DNA from: Aphodosoma sp045126975
GTDB lineage: Bacteria > Bacteroidota > Bacteroidia > Bacteroidales > Paludibacteraceae
Length of the DNA: 64,000 nucleotides
Direction: 5' to 3'
Assembly (NCBI GenBank): GCA_045126975.1
Contig: JBGVPL010000028.1
Span: forward strand, 1-64,000
Under the pieces are notes generated by a model that made no database searches, had not been told where the DNA came from, and saw only the letters and a list, made by a program, of their open reading frames with translations. Both the position numbers and the translations under genes were made by a program. Numbering within the stretch: the first letter of the stretch is position 1; each line of letters opens with the position of its first letter. Shown here piece by piece: positions 42,050 to 50,228 of the stretch.

Positions 42050-43138
42050 ATGAAATATACATTTGATAGAGTTGTTCGTTTAATTATAGCGTTGGCTGTG
42101 ATTATTGGTTTGGCACTGCTTGTGAATAGATTGAGCGGTGTGTTATTGCCATTTTTGATTGGTTGGTTGTTGGCATATTTGATTCATCCGTTGGTGAAGT
42201 TTGTGCAGTATAAGATGAAAGTGGGTAATAGGGGTTTGTCTATAATGATTTCGTTATTATTTATTGCAATTGTGATTACAGGATTGGGATTTGCTGTGGT
42301 GCCTGCGATTGGGAATGAAATTATGTCGATGCACAATTCACAATTCACAATTCATAATTTTGGAGTCAATTCTGAATTTATCGGTCAGTTGTATGGATTT
42401 GTTGAGAATTTAGATTTTGAGAAATGGTTGAATCCTGAAACTTTGAAATCGGCTTTCGAGAAGTTGGTGCCTGGTGTGTGGGGCTTGTTGTCGGGTACAT
42501 GGGAGTTGATTGCTGGTGTGTTTGTGCTGTTTGTGGTGTTTTTGTATGTGGTGTTTATTTTGGTTGATTATGAGAATATTAATCGTGGCGCGAGGGAGAT
42601 GATTCCACCAAAATATCGTGAATTGGTTGAGGGTGTGTTTGAAGATTTAGAAAGTGGAATGAATCGTTATTTTCGTGGGCAGAGTTTGGTGGCGTTTATT
42701 GTTGGTGTGTTGTTCGCTATTGGTTTTAAGATAGTTGGATTGCCGATGGCTATTACGATGGGGCTATTTATTGGAGTGTTGAATTTGGTACCTTATTTGC
42801 AGACTGTGGGGGTTGTGCCTGTGGTGTTGTTGTGTTTGGTGAAGGGGGCTGAACCAGGTGGTAATTTCTGGTGGGTGTTGTTGGGATGTTTTATTGTATT
42901 TTTGGTGGTGCAGGGAATACAGGATTTGTTTCTTGTGCCAAAGATTATGGGTAAGGCTATGGGGTTGAATCCAGCGGTGATATTGTTGTCGCTCTCAATA
43001 TGGGGTTCGTTGTTGGGTATTGTGGGTATGATTATTGCGTTGCCTATGACTACGTTGTTGATTTCGTATTATAAGAGATTTGCTATTAGGGAACAGGGAA
43101 CAAGGAATAGGGAACAAGGAATAGGGAACAAGGAATAG
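42050..43138 (+). CDS. AI-2E family transporter (PerM/TqsA-like permease)
   Basis: The 362-residue protein has eight or so hydrophobic segments and family features LLPFLIGWLLAYLIHPLVKFVQ, LVDYENINRGAREMIPPKYRE, FRGQSLVAFIVGVLFAIGFKIVGLPMAITMGLFIGVLNLVPYLQTVG and a C-terminal VQGIQDLFLVPKIMGKAMGLNP. The substrate is not predictable; many members are not AI-2 exporters. Two heptamer insertions are translated: 42330-42360 in the soluble domain (HNSQFTIHNFG) and 43087-43138 as the C-terminal tail (REQGTRNREQGIGNKE). Confidence 0.88.
   Translation: MKYTFDRVVRLIIALAVIIGLALLVNRLSGVLLPFLIGWLLAYLIHPLVKFVQYKMKVGNRGLSIMISLLFIAIVITGLGFAVVPAIGNEIMSMHNSQFTIHNFGVNSEFIGQLYGFVENLDFEKWLNPETLKSAFEKLVPGVWGLLSGTWELIAGVFVLFVVFLYVVFILVDYENINRGAREMIPPKYRELVEGVFEDLESGMNRYFRGQSLVAFIVGVLFAIGFKIVGLPMAITMGLFIGVLNLVPYLQTVGVVPVVLLCLVKGAEPGGNFWWVLLGCFIVFLVVQGIQDLFLVPKIMGKAMGLNPAVILLSLSIWGSLLGIVGMIIALPMTTLLISYYKRFAIREQGTRNREQGIGNKE
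42330..42360 (+). repeat. In-frame heptamer array in AI-2E permease gene
   Basis: Units CACAATT, CACAATT, CACAATT, CATAATT; read as MHNSQFTIHNF. Confidence 0.9.
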
Positions 43139-43140
43139 GG
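43087..43140 (+). repeat. Heptamer array forming the C-terminus of the permease
   Basis: AGGGAAC, AGGGAAC, AAGGAAT, AGGGAAC, AAGGAAT, AGGGAAC, AAGGAAT, AGGG: eight units; the stop codon TAG is part of the array. Confidence 0.9.
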
Positions 43141-43162
43141 ATTATTTATAGAAATTTGAAAT

Positions 43163-45334
43163 ATGAAAAAGTTTTGTTTTTTATTAGCATTGTGTGTGTA
43201 TTGTGCATTGTGCATTAAATTGAGTGCGGTGCCAGCGAAACCGATAGTTAAAGATAGTATTTTACCAGATGGTAGTGTGGTGCAGATGGTGTTGCGAGGT
43301 GATGAGTTTGGACACTACTATGAGCAGATAACAGATAACAGATTACAGATTACAGATAATAGTACGCAGATTATAGGTGAGTGTTTAGAGATTGCAGAGA
43401 AAAGGGAGCGTGCAATGGCTAAGCGGCGAGTATCGGACGCTCGAGCCGAGCGTCCCTACATGTTGAAGCGTGCTCCTCATCAGGCAGCGAGGGGATTGGT
43501 GATTTTGGTGGAGTTTTCGGATAATAGTTTTAAGAAAACACGTCAGGATTTTGATGATTTGTTGAATAAAGATGGATATAGTTATAATGGTGCTACGGGG
43601 TCGGCAATGAATTATTTCAAAGATGCATCGAATGGACAGTATGTGCCACATTTTGATGTGTATGGACCATATAAACTTGATAAAAAAATGAGTTATTATG
43701 GTCAGAATGATAGAGAAGGAATGGATATGCATCCCGATCAGATGGTAGTAGATGCTATGGCAAAATTGAATGCTGCAGAAGATATAAATTTTGCTGATTA
43801 TGACACTGACAATGACGGAAATATAGATAATATATTCATTTATTATGCTGGTTATGGTGAGAATGAAGGAGCATCGGAGAATACAATATGGCCACATGCT
43901 TGGGAGGTGTATGATGAGTATGTGAGTGGACAGTTGGTGTATGATGGTAAGCGATTAACAGGTTATGCGTGTACATCAGAATTGCAAGGGGTAAGTGGCT
44001 CAACTATGTGTGGTATAGGTACTTTTTGTCATGAATTTAGTCATGTGCTTGGGTTGCCTGATTTTTATGTAACAGATTATTCTTCATCACATAAAACGCC
44101 TGGAGATTGGGATATTATGGATTGTGGTTCGTATTTGAATGATGGTAATACACCTCCAACATATTCTGCTCATGAGCGTTTTTATCTTGGTTGGCTCACT
44201 CCTGAAATATTGAATGAAGCTGGAGATTTTGAATTAGAAGATATTCAAACAAGTAATAAGGCATATATTATAACATCGACAGGAACTCATAATTTAGATG
44301 GAGGTAATCCTAATCCTAAAACATATTATTTATTGGAGAATAGACAACAAATAGGTTGGGATGCTTATTTGCCAGGACATGGTATGATGATTACTAAAAC
44401 TATTTATGACGAAGATAAATGGTATAATAATATTCCAAATAATAGTAAAAATTCACAAGGATATGATATAATTGAGGCAGATGGTAAAGCTCCTAATGAT
44501 GATTATGGTAAGCCTGGAGATTTATTCCCTGGTACATCGAAAGTAACAAATTATACTCCATACGCTAAATATCCAATTACAGATATTAAAGAAGTTGGTG
44601 GTGTAATTAGTTTTGTATTTATGGGAGGTGCTTCGGAAGAAAATCCTGATACACCTAATAATCCAGGAGATGATGTGGTTGTTGATGATTGTTTCGAAGA
44701 AACTTTTGATGGTTTGATTGTTGTTGGTAGTACAGATATTACAGAGATGATAGACGAATATGCTGATAATGCAGGTTGGGAAGGATATAAATTATTCTGT
44801 TCTTCTGGGATGTTGAAAGTTGGGTCAAGTAAAGCTGAAGGGTATGTTGTCACTCCTGCATTGCCATTTGATGGTGATGTGCAAGTTGAATTTGTTGGTG
44901 CAGCTTATAAAAATGATGCTGTGATTAGTTTTGAAATTGATGGTGAGGTGGTTAATGAATTTGATGTTACATCACAAAAAGTCACACATATTTTTGATAT
45001 TGATGGATTAGAAGCTTATTCTCAAATAAAAATTTATTCAAGTGATAATCGTTTTTATGTTGACAATTTCAAAGTTTGTAAAAAACAAGGAGTGGTAACA
45101 GATGTATTAAATTCAGAAGCTAAGATAGTTTTGGTTAATTCAGGTAGTCGAGCTGAATTGTTGGGAGTTGGTGTAGGTGCTGTCGTTTCTTGTTATGATG
45201 GAGTTGGACGATTGTTGTGGTGTGAAGAGGCAGCTGGTGATGTGATGGAATTTGAAGCTCCACGAGGATTTTATGTATTGAGAATTGTTGCAGGAGAAAA
45301 GGTTGAGGTAGTTAAGGGAATAGGAAATAAGTAA
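43163..45334 (+). CDS. M6 family metallopeptidase, secreted, with C-terminal sorting-like domain
   Basis: The 723-residue protein has a signal peptide (KKFCFLLALCVYCALCIKLSA), a propeptide-like region, then the M6/InhA-type catalytic domain (GLVILVEFSDNSF, DYDTDNDGNIDNIFIYYAGYGEN, zinc motif HEFSHVLGLPDFY at about residue 290). The mid region SEENPDTPNNPGDD is a linker, followed by a beta-rich choice-of-anchor-like domain. The last 70 or so residues resemble a T9SS type A sorting domain (GFYVLRIVAGEKVEVVKG), inferred. Heptamers encode the signal core, a QITDNRLQITDNSTQ stretch near residue 56, and the tail; a GGACG palindrome encodes DARAERP. Confidence 0.87.
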   Translation: MKKFCFLLALCVYCALCIKLSAVPAKPIVKDSILPDGSVVQMVLRGDEFGHYYEQITDNRLQITDNSTQIIGECLEIAEKRERAMAKRRVSDARAERPYMLKRAPHQAARGLVILVEFSDNSFKKTRQDFDDLLNKDGYSYNGATGSAMNYFKDASNGQYVPHFDVYGPYKLDKKMSYYGQNDREGMDMHPDQMVVDAMAKLNAAEDINFADYDTDNDGNIDNIFIYYAGYGENEGASENTIWPHAWEVYDEYVSGQLVYDGKRLTGYACTSELQGVSGSTMCGIGTFCHEFSHVLGLPDFYVTDYSSSHKTPGDWDIMDCGSYLNDGNTPPTYSAHERFYLGWLTPEILNEAGDFELEDIQTSNKAYIITSTGTHNLDGGNPNPKTYYLLENRQQIGWDAYLPGHGMMITKTIYDEDKWYNNIPNNSKNSQGYDIIEADGKAPNDDYGKPGDLFPGTSKVTNYTPYAKYPITDIKEVGGVISFVFMGGASEENPDTPNNPGDDVVVDDCFEETFDGLIVVGSTDITEMIDEYADNAGWEGYKLFCSSGMLKVGSSKAEGYVVTPALPFDGDVQVEFVGAAYKNDAVISFEIDGEVVNEFDVTSQKVTHIFDIDGLEAYSQIKIYSSDNRFYVDNFKVCKKQGVVTDVLNSEAKIVLVNSGSRAELLGVGVGAVVSCYDGVGRLLWCEEAAGDVMEFEAPRGFYVLRIVAGEKVEVVKGIGNK
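43187..43222 (+). repeat. Heptamer array encoding the signal-peptide core of the M6 peptidase
   Basis: GCATTGTGTGTGTATTGTGC then ATTGTGCATTAAATTG: TTGTGCA units; translated ALCVYCALCIKL. Confidence 0.75.
43325..43362 (+). repeat. In-frame heptamer array in the M6 peptidase propeptide
   Basis: CAGATAA, CAGATAA, CAGATTA, CAGATTA, CAGATAA; read as QITDNRLQITDN. Confidence 0.9.
43435..43455. repeat. GGACG palindrome in the M6 peptidase gene
   Basis: GGACGCTCG-AGC-CGAGCGTCC, perfect 9-bp arms, same family as 4921-4946 and 51208-51234; read as DARAERP. Confidence 0.8.
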
Positions 45335-45350
45335 CAAGGAATAGGGAATT
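45315..45350 (+). repeat. Heptamer array at a gene junction
   Basis: AGGGAAT, AGGAAAT, AAGTAAC, AAGGAAT, AGGGAAT, T; it encodes the last residues of the M6 peptidase (KGIGNK) and leads directly into the next ATG. Confidence 0.85.
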
Positions 45351-47561
45351 ATGGAATTGGATAAGAGGGAGTTTTTACGTGTCTATCGAGACTTTATGAG
45401 TGTTGAGGGACGGAAGATAGATACGAAATATTTGATGCGATTGAAAGAGGATATTCGTAGGTTTACTGCTGAATATGATGTATCGTTGGATGCGTTGGCT
45501 AAGTCGATGCGTGCTGCTATGATTGCGCATCGCGAAATATCACTTGGTCATCATTCGATTGAGGCGATATTGCTTTATACTTTGATTTATAAGACAGGCA
45601 CTCCTATATCATACGTTGAAGAGAGATATGGCGAATCGACAGCTATGTTGGTCGATGGTTTGATGAAGGTGTATGATTTGTATAGTCGTCAACAGTCAAC
45701 AGTCAATGGTCAACGGGCGGAGGGTAGCGTGGTGCGTAGTGATAATTTTCGTAAGTTGTTGATTTCTTTGGCTCAGGATGTGCGTGTGATTATGATTATG
45801 ATTGTTGAGCGATTGGATACGATGCGTAATTTGCAAGCGTATGATGTCGATGAGCAACAAGAGATTGCACGTGAGGTGTCGTATCTTTATGCGCCATTGG
45901 CTCACCGTATGGGGTTGTATGGCATCAAGACCGAGTTGGAGGATTTGTCGCTTAAATATACATCGCGTGAGGTTTATAAAGAGATTGCCACGAAACTTAA
46001 CGAAACGAAACGTAGTCGTGATGCTTATATTAAGAAATTCATTGAGCCGGTGAAAGCGCGTTTGGAGGCTGAAGGGTTGAAGTTTTCGATTAAAGGGCGT
46101 ACAAAGAGTATTCATTCGATTTGGAATAAGATTCGCAAACAACAAGTGCCATTTGAAAAGGTGTATGACTTGTTTGCTATACGTATCATAATAGATTGTC
46201 CGATTGAGAGGGAGAAAGCGGCTTGTTGGCAGGCTTTTTCAGTTGTAACGGATATGTATACAGCAAATACTAAGCGTTTGCGTGATTGGATTTCGGTGCC
46301 AAAAAGCAATGGCTATGAATCGTTACACGTTACGGTGATGGGCCCTGAGGGTAAATGGGTTGAGGTGCAAATACGTACCGAGCGTATGGATGAAGTGGCA
46401 GAGAAAGGTGTGGCGGCTCACTGGAAATATAAAGGAGGTAAGAGTGACTCTGCTCAGATGGATGAGTGGTTGAAAAATCTTCGTGATTTGCTCGAACAGG
46501 GCAGTAATGAGGATGATGGTCTTGATGTGATGAATGAGTTCAAGATGCAACTCTATGATGACGATGTTTTTGTGTTTACTCCTAAAGGTGATTTGCATCA
46601 GTTGCATCGTGGAGCTACGGTTTTGGACTTTGCATTTGGTATTCATACAAAAATTGGCTCGCAATGTATGGGGGCTATTGTGAATGGCAAGCACGTAAGT
46701 TTCAAATACGAATTGCAGAATGGCGACCAAGTGGAAGTGCTCACTTCGCCAGCACAAACACCTCGTGCCGATTGGCTTAATTGGGCGAAGACTTCGAAGG
46801 CGCGTTCGCGAATCAAGCAAGCACTTAAAGAGGCGGAACATAAAGAGGCAGAGAATGGTCGTGAAACATTGTTGCGCCGTTTGAAGAATTGGAAATTGGA
46901 GTTTGATGATTCGTTGATAGGGCGAGCTTATAAGAAGTTGGGATATAAGACATTTTCGGATTTCTATGTGGCAATCAATCAAGATAAAGTGAATCTGTTG
47001 CAGTTGCGCGATTGGTTGGTTGATGGGTTTGATACACAAGAGCAATCTGCAACACCTCGTTCAGCCGAAGGATTTGAACAAGAGACCGAGTTGCAACGTA
47101 TTACTGCTAAGGATGATGCACTTGTGATTGACCGTAATTTGAAGAACGTCGATTATACATTGGCTCGTTGCTGTAACCCTATATATGGCGATGAAATATT
47201 TGGATTCGTGTCGGTGTCGGGAGGTATAAAAATACATAAAAAAGATTGTCCTAACGCTCCGCAATTGATTTCGCGCTTTGGTTATCGCATAGTGAATGCA
47301 CGTTGGGCAGGCGAATCGACAGGGGCTGAATATACCACTACGATACGCATAATTGGTCGCGATGATATTGGTATTGTAACAAATATTACATCGGTGATAA
47401 GCAAAGAGTCAGGTGTGAATATGCGTTCGATTTCAGTTGATTCTAATGCCGGATTGTTTGAAGGAACAATTACGCTTATTGTGCATCAAGCATCACAACT
47501 TGAGGCTTTGTTCAAGAAATTAAAAACTATAAAAGGTGTAAAACAGATATTCCGTGTATGA
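45351..47561 (+). CDS. RelA/SpoT family (p)ppGpp synthetase homolog with degenerate hydrolase domain
   Basis: The 736-residue RSH protein has a SpoT-like N-terminal domain in which the essential HD pair is lost (LLYTLIYKTG instead of LLHDVVED), so hydrolysis is unlikely. The synthetase domain is intact in outline (IKGRTKSIHSIWNKI, VYDLFAIRIIID, SNGYESLHVTVMGPEGKWVEVQIRT, AAHWKYK). TGS (DVFVFTPKGDLHQLHRGATVLDFAFGIH), a Cys-containing region (CCNPIYGDEIFGFVS) and an ACT domain follow. A heptamer insertion (45687-45714) encodes QQSTVNGQ inside the hydrolase domain. It overlaps cinA by 4 bases. Confidence 0.9.
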   Translation: MELDKREFLRVYRDFMSVEGRKIDTKYLMRLKEDIRRFTAEYDVSLDALAKSMRAAMIAHREISLGHHSIEAILLYTLIYKTGTPISYVEERYGESTAMLVDGLMKVYDLYSRQQSTVNGQRAEGSVVRSDNFRKLLISLAQDVRVIMIMIVERLDTMRNLQAYDVDEQQEIAREVSYLYAPLAHRMGLYGIKTELEDLSLKYTSREVYKEIATKLNETKRSRDAYIKKFIEPVKARLEAEGLKFSIKGRTKSIHSIWNKIRKQQVPFEKVYDLFAIRIIIDCPIEREKAACWQAFSVVTDMYTANTKRLRDWISVPKSNGYESLHVTVMGPEGKWVEVQIRTERMDEVAEKGVAAHWKYKGGKSDSAQMDEWLKNLRDLLEQGSNEDDGLDVMNEFKMQLYDDDVFVFTPKGDLHQLHRGATVLDFAFGIHTKIGSQCMGAIVNGKHVSFKYELQNGDQVEVLTSPAQTPRADWLNWAKTSKARSRIKQALKEAEHKEAENGRETLLRRLKNWKLEFDDSLIGRAYKKLGYKTFSDFYVAINQDKVNLLQLRDWLVDGFDTQEQSATPRSAEGFEQETELQRITAKDDALVIDRNLKNVDYTLARCCNPIYGDEIFGFVSVSGGIKIHKKDCPNAPQLISRFGYRIVNARWAGESTGAEYTTTIRIIGRDDIGIVTNITSVISKESGVNMRSISVDSNAGLFEGTITLIVHQASQLEALFKKLKTIKGVKQIFRV
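45687..45714 (+). repeat. In-frame heptamer array in the RSH gene
   Basis: GTCAACA, GTCAACA, GTCAATG, GTCAACG; read as RQQSTVNGQ. Confidence 0.9.
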
Positions 47562-49036
47562 CAACACATATCATAAATATAGGTGATGAATTGCTCATCG
47601 GTCAAGTAGTCAATACCAACGCATCGTGGATGGCAGAGGAGTTGAACAAGCGCAACATAAAGGTTACGAATATCAGTGTCATCTCCGATGGTGGAGATGA
47701 CATCAGAACCCAACTCGACCGCTCTCTCGCTGAGGCAGATGTAGTGCTTATTACAGGCGGTCTTGGACCAACGAAGGACGATATTACGAAAACTGTATTG
47801 TGCGAGTATTTTGGCGATACTCTCGTGCGTCATCAGCAGACTTACGATAATGTTAAGAAATTTTTCGAGCGTCGTGGTTTGCCATTTACCGAAATAAATC
47901 AGGCTCAGGCTTTGGTGCCAAGCAAGTGTAAGGTACTTGTGAATGAAGTGGGTACTGCGCCTTGTATGGTCTTCTTCAATGCACAATGCATAATGCATAA
48001 TGCACAATTGAAAGAGACACGAGACACGAGACACGAGACACGAGATGCGTCGGCTGACTCTCAAAACTTAACTCTCAACTCTCAACTTTCGAAGATTGTC
48101 ATCAGTATGCCAGGTGTGCCATTCGAGATGAAGTGGTTGATGCAGAATAGTGTGTTGCCATTATTGGAAGAGCGATTGGGCGCAGAGGCGATAGTGCATA
48201 AAACCATTTTGACTTTCGGCATAGGCGAATCATTTTTAGCCGATAAAATTGCAGATTGGGAAGATGCTTTACCTTCTCATATCAAGTTGGCTTATCTCCC
48301 CGAAGCAGGTAAGGTTCGTTTGCGCCTTTCGGCTTATGGTTCTTTAATGCATAATGCACAACCAACGGTCTTGAGCTTCAGCGAAAAATGCACAATGCAC
48401 AATGCACAGCACTCGTTTCCTATTAAAGAAAGATTGGAGCGTGAGGTGGCAGAGCAAATCGAGAAGTTAGAAAAGATTATAGGTGAGAATATCTATGGCT
48501 ATGACGATGAGACAATATCTTCTGTAATAGGTAAATTATTGAAAGAGCAAGGAGCTATGTTGGCTACTGCCGAGAGTTGTACGGGTGGTTTGGTTGCTCG
48601 TCGTATTACTGAGACATCTGGTTCATCAGCATATTTCAAAGGTGGTGTAGTGGCTTATTCTAACGAAATCAAGCAACAACTCTTAGGTGTTAAACACGAA
48701 ACATTAGAGCAATATGGAGCGGTGTCGGAACAAATTGCTAAAGAGATGGCGCTCGGTTGCCTCAATGTGATGGATGCCGATTATGCCATTGCCACTACAG
48801 GTATAGCAGGGCCAACAGGTGGTTCTGATGAAAAACCGCTTGGATTGGTTTATATTGCGGTAGCGAAAAGAGTTAGGAGTGAGGAGTTAGGAGTTAGGAG
48901 TGATAGGGAGCAATCATTTGTTAAAGTAGCGTGTGATAAATATATATTCCGCACTACACGCGAACAGCACCAAGAGCGCACTGCCAATCAAGCACTATTT
49001 GATTTATATAAATTAGTAGTAAGTCGCAAGTCATAA
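47558..49036 (+). CDS. cinA: CinA family protein (MoCF domain plus nicotinamide-nucleotide amidase)
   Basis: The 492-residue protein has the N-terminal MoCF-type domain (IINIGDELLIGQVVNTNASWMAEELN, VLITGGLGPTKDDITK) and C-terminal PncC deamidase domain (ATAESCTGGLVARRITETSGSSAYFKGGVVAYSNEIK, TGIAGPTGG). It hydrolyses NMN to NaMN in pyridine-nucleotide salvage. Typical CinA is about 410-430 residues; the excess is three translated repeat blocks: 47979-48089 (about 37 residues), 48345-48410 (about 22) and 48870-48904 (about 12). The catalytic motifs are untouched, so the protein may still work. ATGA overlap with the RSH gene. Confidence 0.9.
   Translation: MTTHIINIGDELLIGQVVNTNASWMAEELNKRNIKVTNISVISDGGDDIRTQLDRSLAEADVVLITGGLGPTKDDITKTVLCEYFGDTLVRHQQTYDNVKKFFERRGLPFTEINQAQALVPSKCKVLVNEVGTAPCMVFFNAQCIMHNAQLKETRDTRHETRDASADSQNLTLNSQLSKIVISMPGVPFEMKWLMQNSVLPLLEERLGAEAIVHKTILTFGIGESFLADKIADWEDALPSHIKLAYLPEAGKVRLRLSAYGSLMHNAQPTVLSFSEKCTMHNAQHSFPIKERLEREVAEQIEKLEKIIGENIYGYDDETISSVIGKLLKEQGAMLATAESCTGGLVARRITETSGSSAYFKGGVVAYSNEIKQQLLGVKHETLEQYGAVSEQIAKEMALGCLNVMDADYAIATTGIAGPTGGSDEKPLGLVYIAVAKRVRSEELGVRSDREQSFVKVACDKYIFRTTREQHQERTANQALFDLYKLVVSRKS
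47979..48089 (+). repeat. Triple heptamer block inside cinA
   Basis: Three unit types in a row: GCACAAT/GCATAAT, then ACGAGAC (four copies), then CTCAACT/CTTAACT. Read as NAQCIMHNAQ, ETRDTRHETRD and SQNLTLNSQL. Confidence 0.92.
48345..48410 (+). repeat. Second heptamer block inside cinA
   Basis: GCATAAT/GCACAAC, a 24-bp spacer with CGGTCTTGAGCTTCAGCG, then GCACAAT three times. Confidence 0.85.
48870..48904 (+). repeat. Third heptamer block inside cinA
   Basis: AGTTAGG, AGTGAGG, AGTTAGG, AGTTAGG, AGTGATA; read as VRSEELGVRSD. Confidence 0.9.
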
Positions 49037-49109
49037 GTCGCAAGACTAATGTCCATATATTGTGAATGCTGAATGGTTCTTACTACTTGCGACTTATTAC
49101 TTATTACTT
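49019..49109. repeat. Inverted heptamer arrays around a short spacer
   Basis: 49019-49044 (GTCGCAA, GTCATAA, GTCGCAA) faces 49083-49109 (ACTTGCGACTTATTACTTAT), its inverse, across about 38 bp. It covers the end of cinA and the gap to the next gene. Confidence 0.8.
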
Positions 49110-49118
49110 TAAAATATT

Positions 49119-49475
49119 ATGATAGCAAAAATTTTCTCTCCGTACGTAGTTACGGTATTGATGCTCGTGTTGAGCAACTGTTTCATGACCTTTGCGTGGT
49201 ATGGTCATTTGAAAAATATGAGTAGTAAAGCGTGGTATGTGGCGGCTTTTGTGAGTTGGGGTATTGCATTGTGCGAATATTTGATTATGGTGCCAGCCAA
49301 TCGTATAGGTATCACCGTTTATACATTGCCACAACTCAAAATCATTCAAGAGGTTATTACACTAAGTGTCTTTATACCTTTTGCAATGATATACATGGGG
49401 CAACCATTCAAGTGGGATTTCGTATGGGCAGGCCTCTGTTTGCTCGGAGCAGTATATTTTATGTTCCGTGGGTAA
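49119..49475 (+). CDS. DMT family protein (DUF486)
   Basis: The 118-residue inner-membrane protein has four hydrophobic segments and the conserved NCFMTFAWYGHLK, WGIALCEYLIMVPANRIG and LPQLKIIQEVITLSVF of DUF486. The family is a small drug/metabolite-type membrane protein of unknown substrate. It overlaps or closely precedes the DUF4271 gene. Confidence 0.88.
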   Translation: MIAKIFSPYVVTVLMLVLSNCFMTFAWYGHLKNMSSKAWYVAAFVSWGIALCEYLIMVPANRIGITVYTLPQLKIIQEVITLSVFIPFAMIYMGQPFKWDFVWAGLCLLGAVYFMFRG

Positions 49476-49482
49476 TTTTCAA

Positions 49483-50199
49483 ATGATAAAAAAAACTAAT
49501 ATTAGCGTGTATAGTTCCTTAGTCCACATTCTTCATTCCTCATTCCTCACTCCGCATTTAAGAGTCGAGACTCTCGCTTCTTCATCGTGGTTTGGAGGTC
49601 TGATATTGATTGTATTGATTGCGCTTGCGCTGTCGGTATCGGCGCATCGTAAGCAATATACTCTTTATGTGCGCAATTTAATAAATAAGCAGGGACGTGT
49701 AATGAATTACGATACAGAATCTACTTCGGCATGGGCAAATATATTTTTGTGGTTTGTGGTTGTATCGGGTTTTGGGCTTACGATAGTATCACTATTTTAT
49801 TCTCAATTCTCAATTTTCAATCTTCAATTTTTAATTTTATATTTTGTTATAGTTGCTTATTTAGGTTTGAAGTGGCTCTTGATACGATTTATCGGTTATG
49901 TGTTTGGTGTGAGAGAGCAGGCAGTGTCATTTTCTACCGATTATTTTGTGATAATTGCTCTCTTTGGTTTGTTTTTATTGCCAATATCATTTGGCATTAT
50001 ATACATGCCAGGAGTATCAAATTTGGTGTGGTCAATTTTGTTGTTATGTATAGGTTTTATCGTACTTATAGCACTATTTATAAAACTATTACAAATTTTT
50101 TATACCGGAATTAGCTCATTATTCTATATTTTTTTGTATCTTTGCACCTCGGAAATTTTGCCCCTTTTTGTGGCTGTGAAAATAGCTCAAATGTGGTGA
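49483..50199 (+). CDS. DUF4271 membrane protein
   Basis: The 238-residue protein with about six or seven membrane segments belongs to the Bacteroidota-specific DUF4271 family, usually directly upstream of hemD as here. Features are YDTESTSAWANIFLWFVVVSGFGL, WLLIRFIGYVFG and LFYIFLYLCTSEILPLFVAVK. Two heptamer insertions are translated, one in the N-terminal soluble part (49528-49557: HILHSSFLTPH) and one inside a membrane helix (49799-49835: SQFSIFNLQF). ATG 49483 is used; a GTG at 49468 is in frame. Confidence 0.83.
   Translation: MIKKTNISVYSSLVHILHSSFLTPHLRVETLASSSWFGGLILIVLIALALSVSAHRKQYTLYVRNLINKQGRVMNYDTESTSAWANIFLWFVVVSGFGLTIVSLFYSQFSIFNLQFLILYFVIVAYLGLKWLLIRFIGYVFGVREQAVSFSTDYFVIIALFGLFLLPISFGIIYMPGVSNLVWSILLLCIGFIVLIALFIKLLQIFYTGISSLFYIFLYLCTSEILPLFVAVKIAQMW
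49528..49557 (+). repeat. In-frame heptamer array, DUF4271 gene N-terminus
   Basis: CATTCTT, CATTCCT, CATTCCT, CACTCCG. Confidence 0.85.
49799..49835 (+). repeat. In-frame heptamer array inside a membrane helix of the DUF4271 protein
   Basis: TCTCAAT, TCTCAAT, TTTCAAT, CTTCAAT, TTTTAAT; read YSQFSIFNLQFLI, still hydrophobic enough to span. Confidence 0.85.
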
Positions 50200-50228
50200 T
50201 TATTGTCTAATTTTTAATACTTATAAAG

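Noticed and set aside
46323..47045. 240-codon minus-strand ORF inside the RelA/SpoT homolog gene
   Set aside because: It is antisense to strongly conserved TGS and synthetase sequence and has no protein-like motifs.
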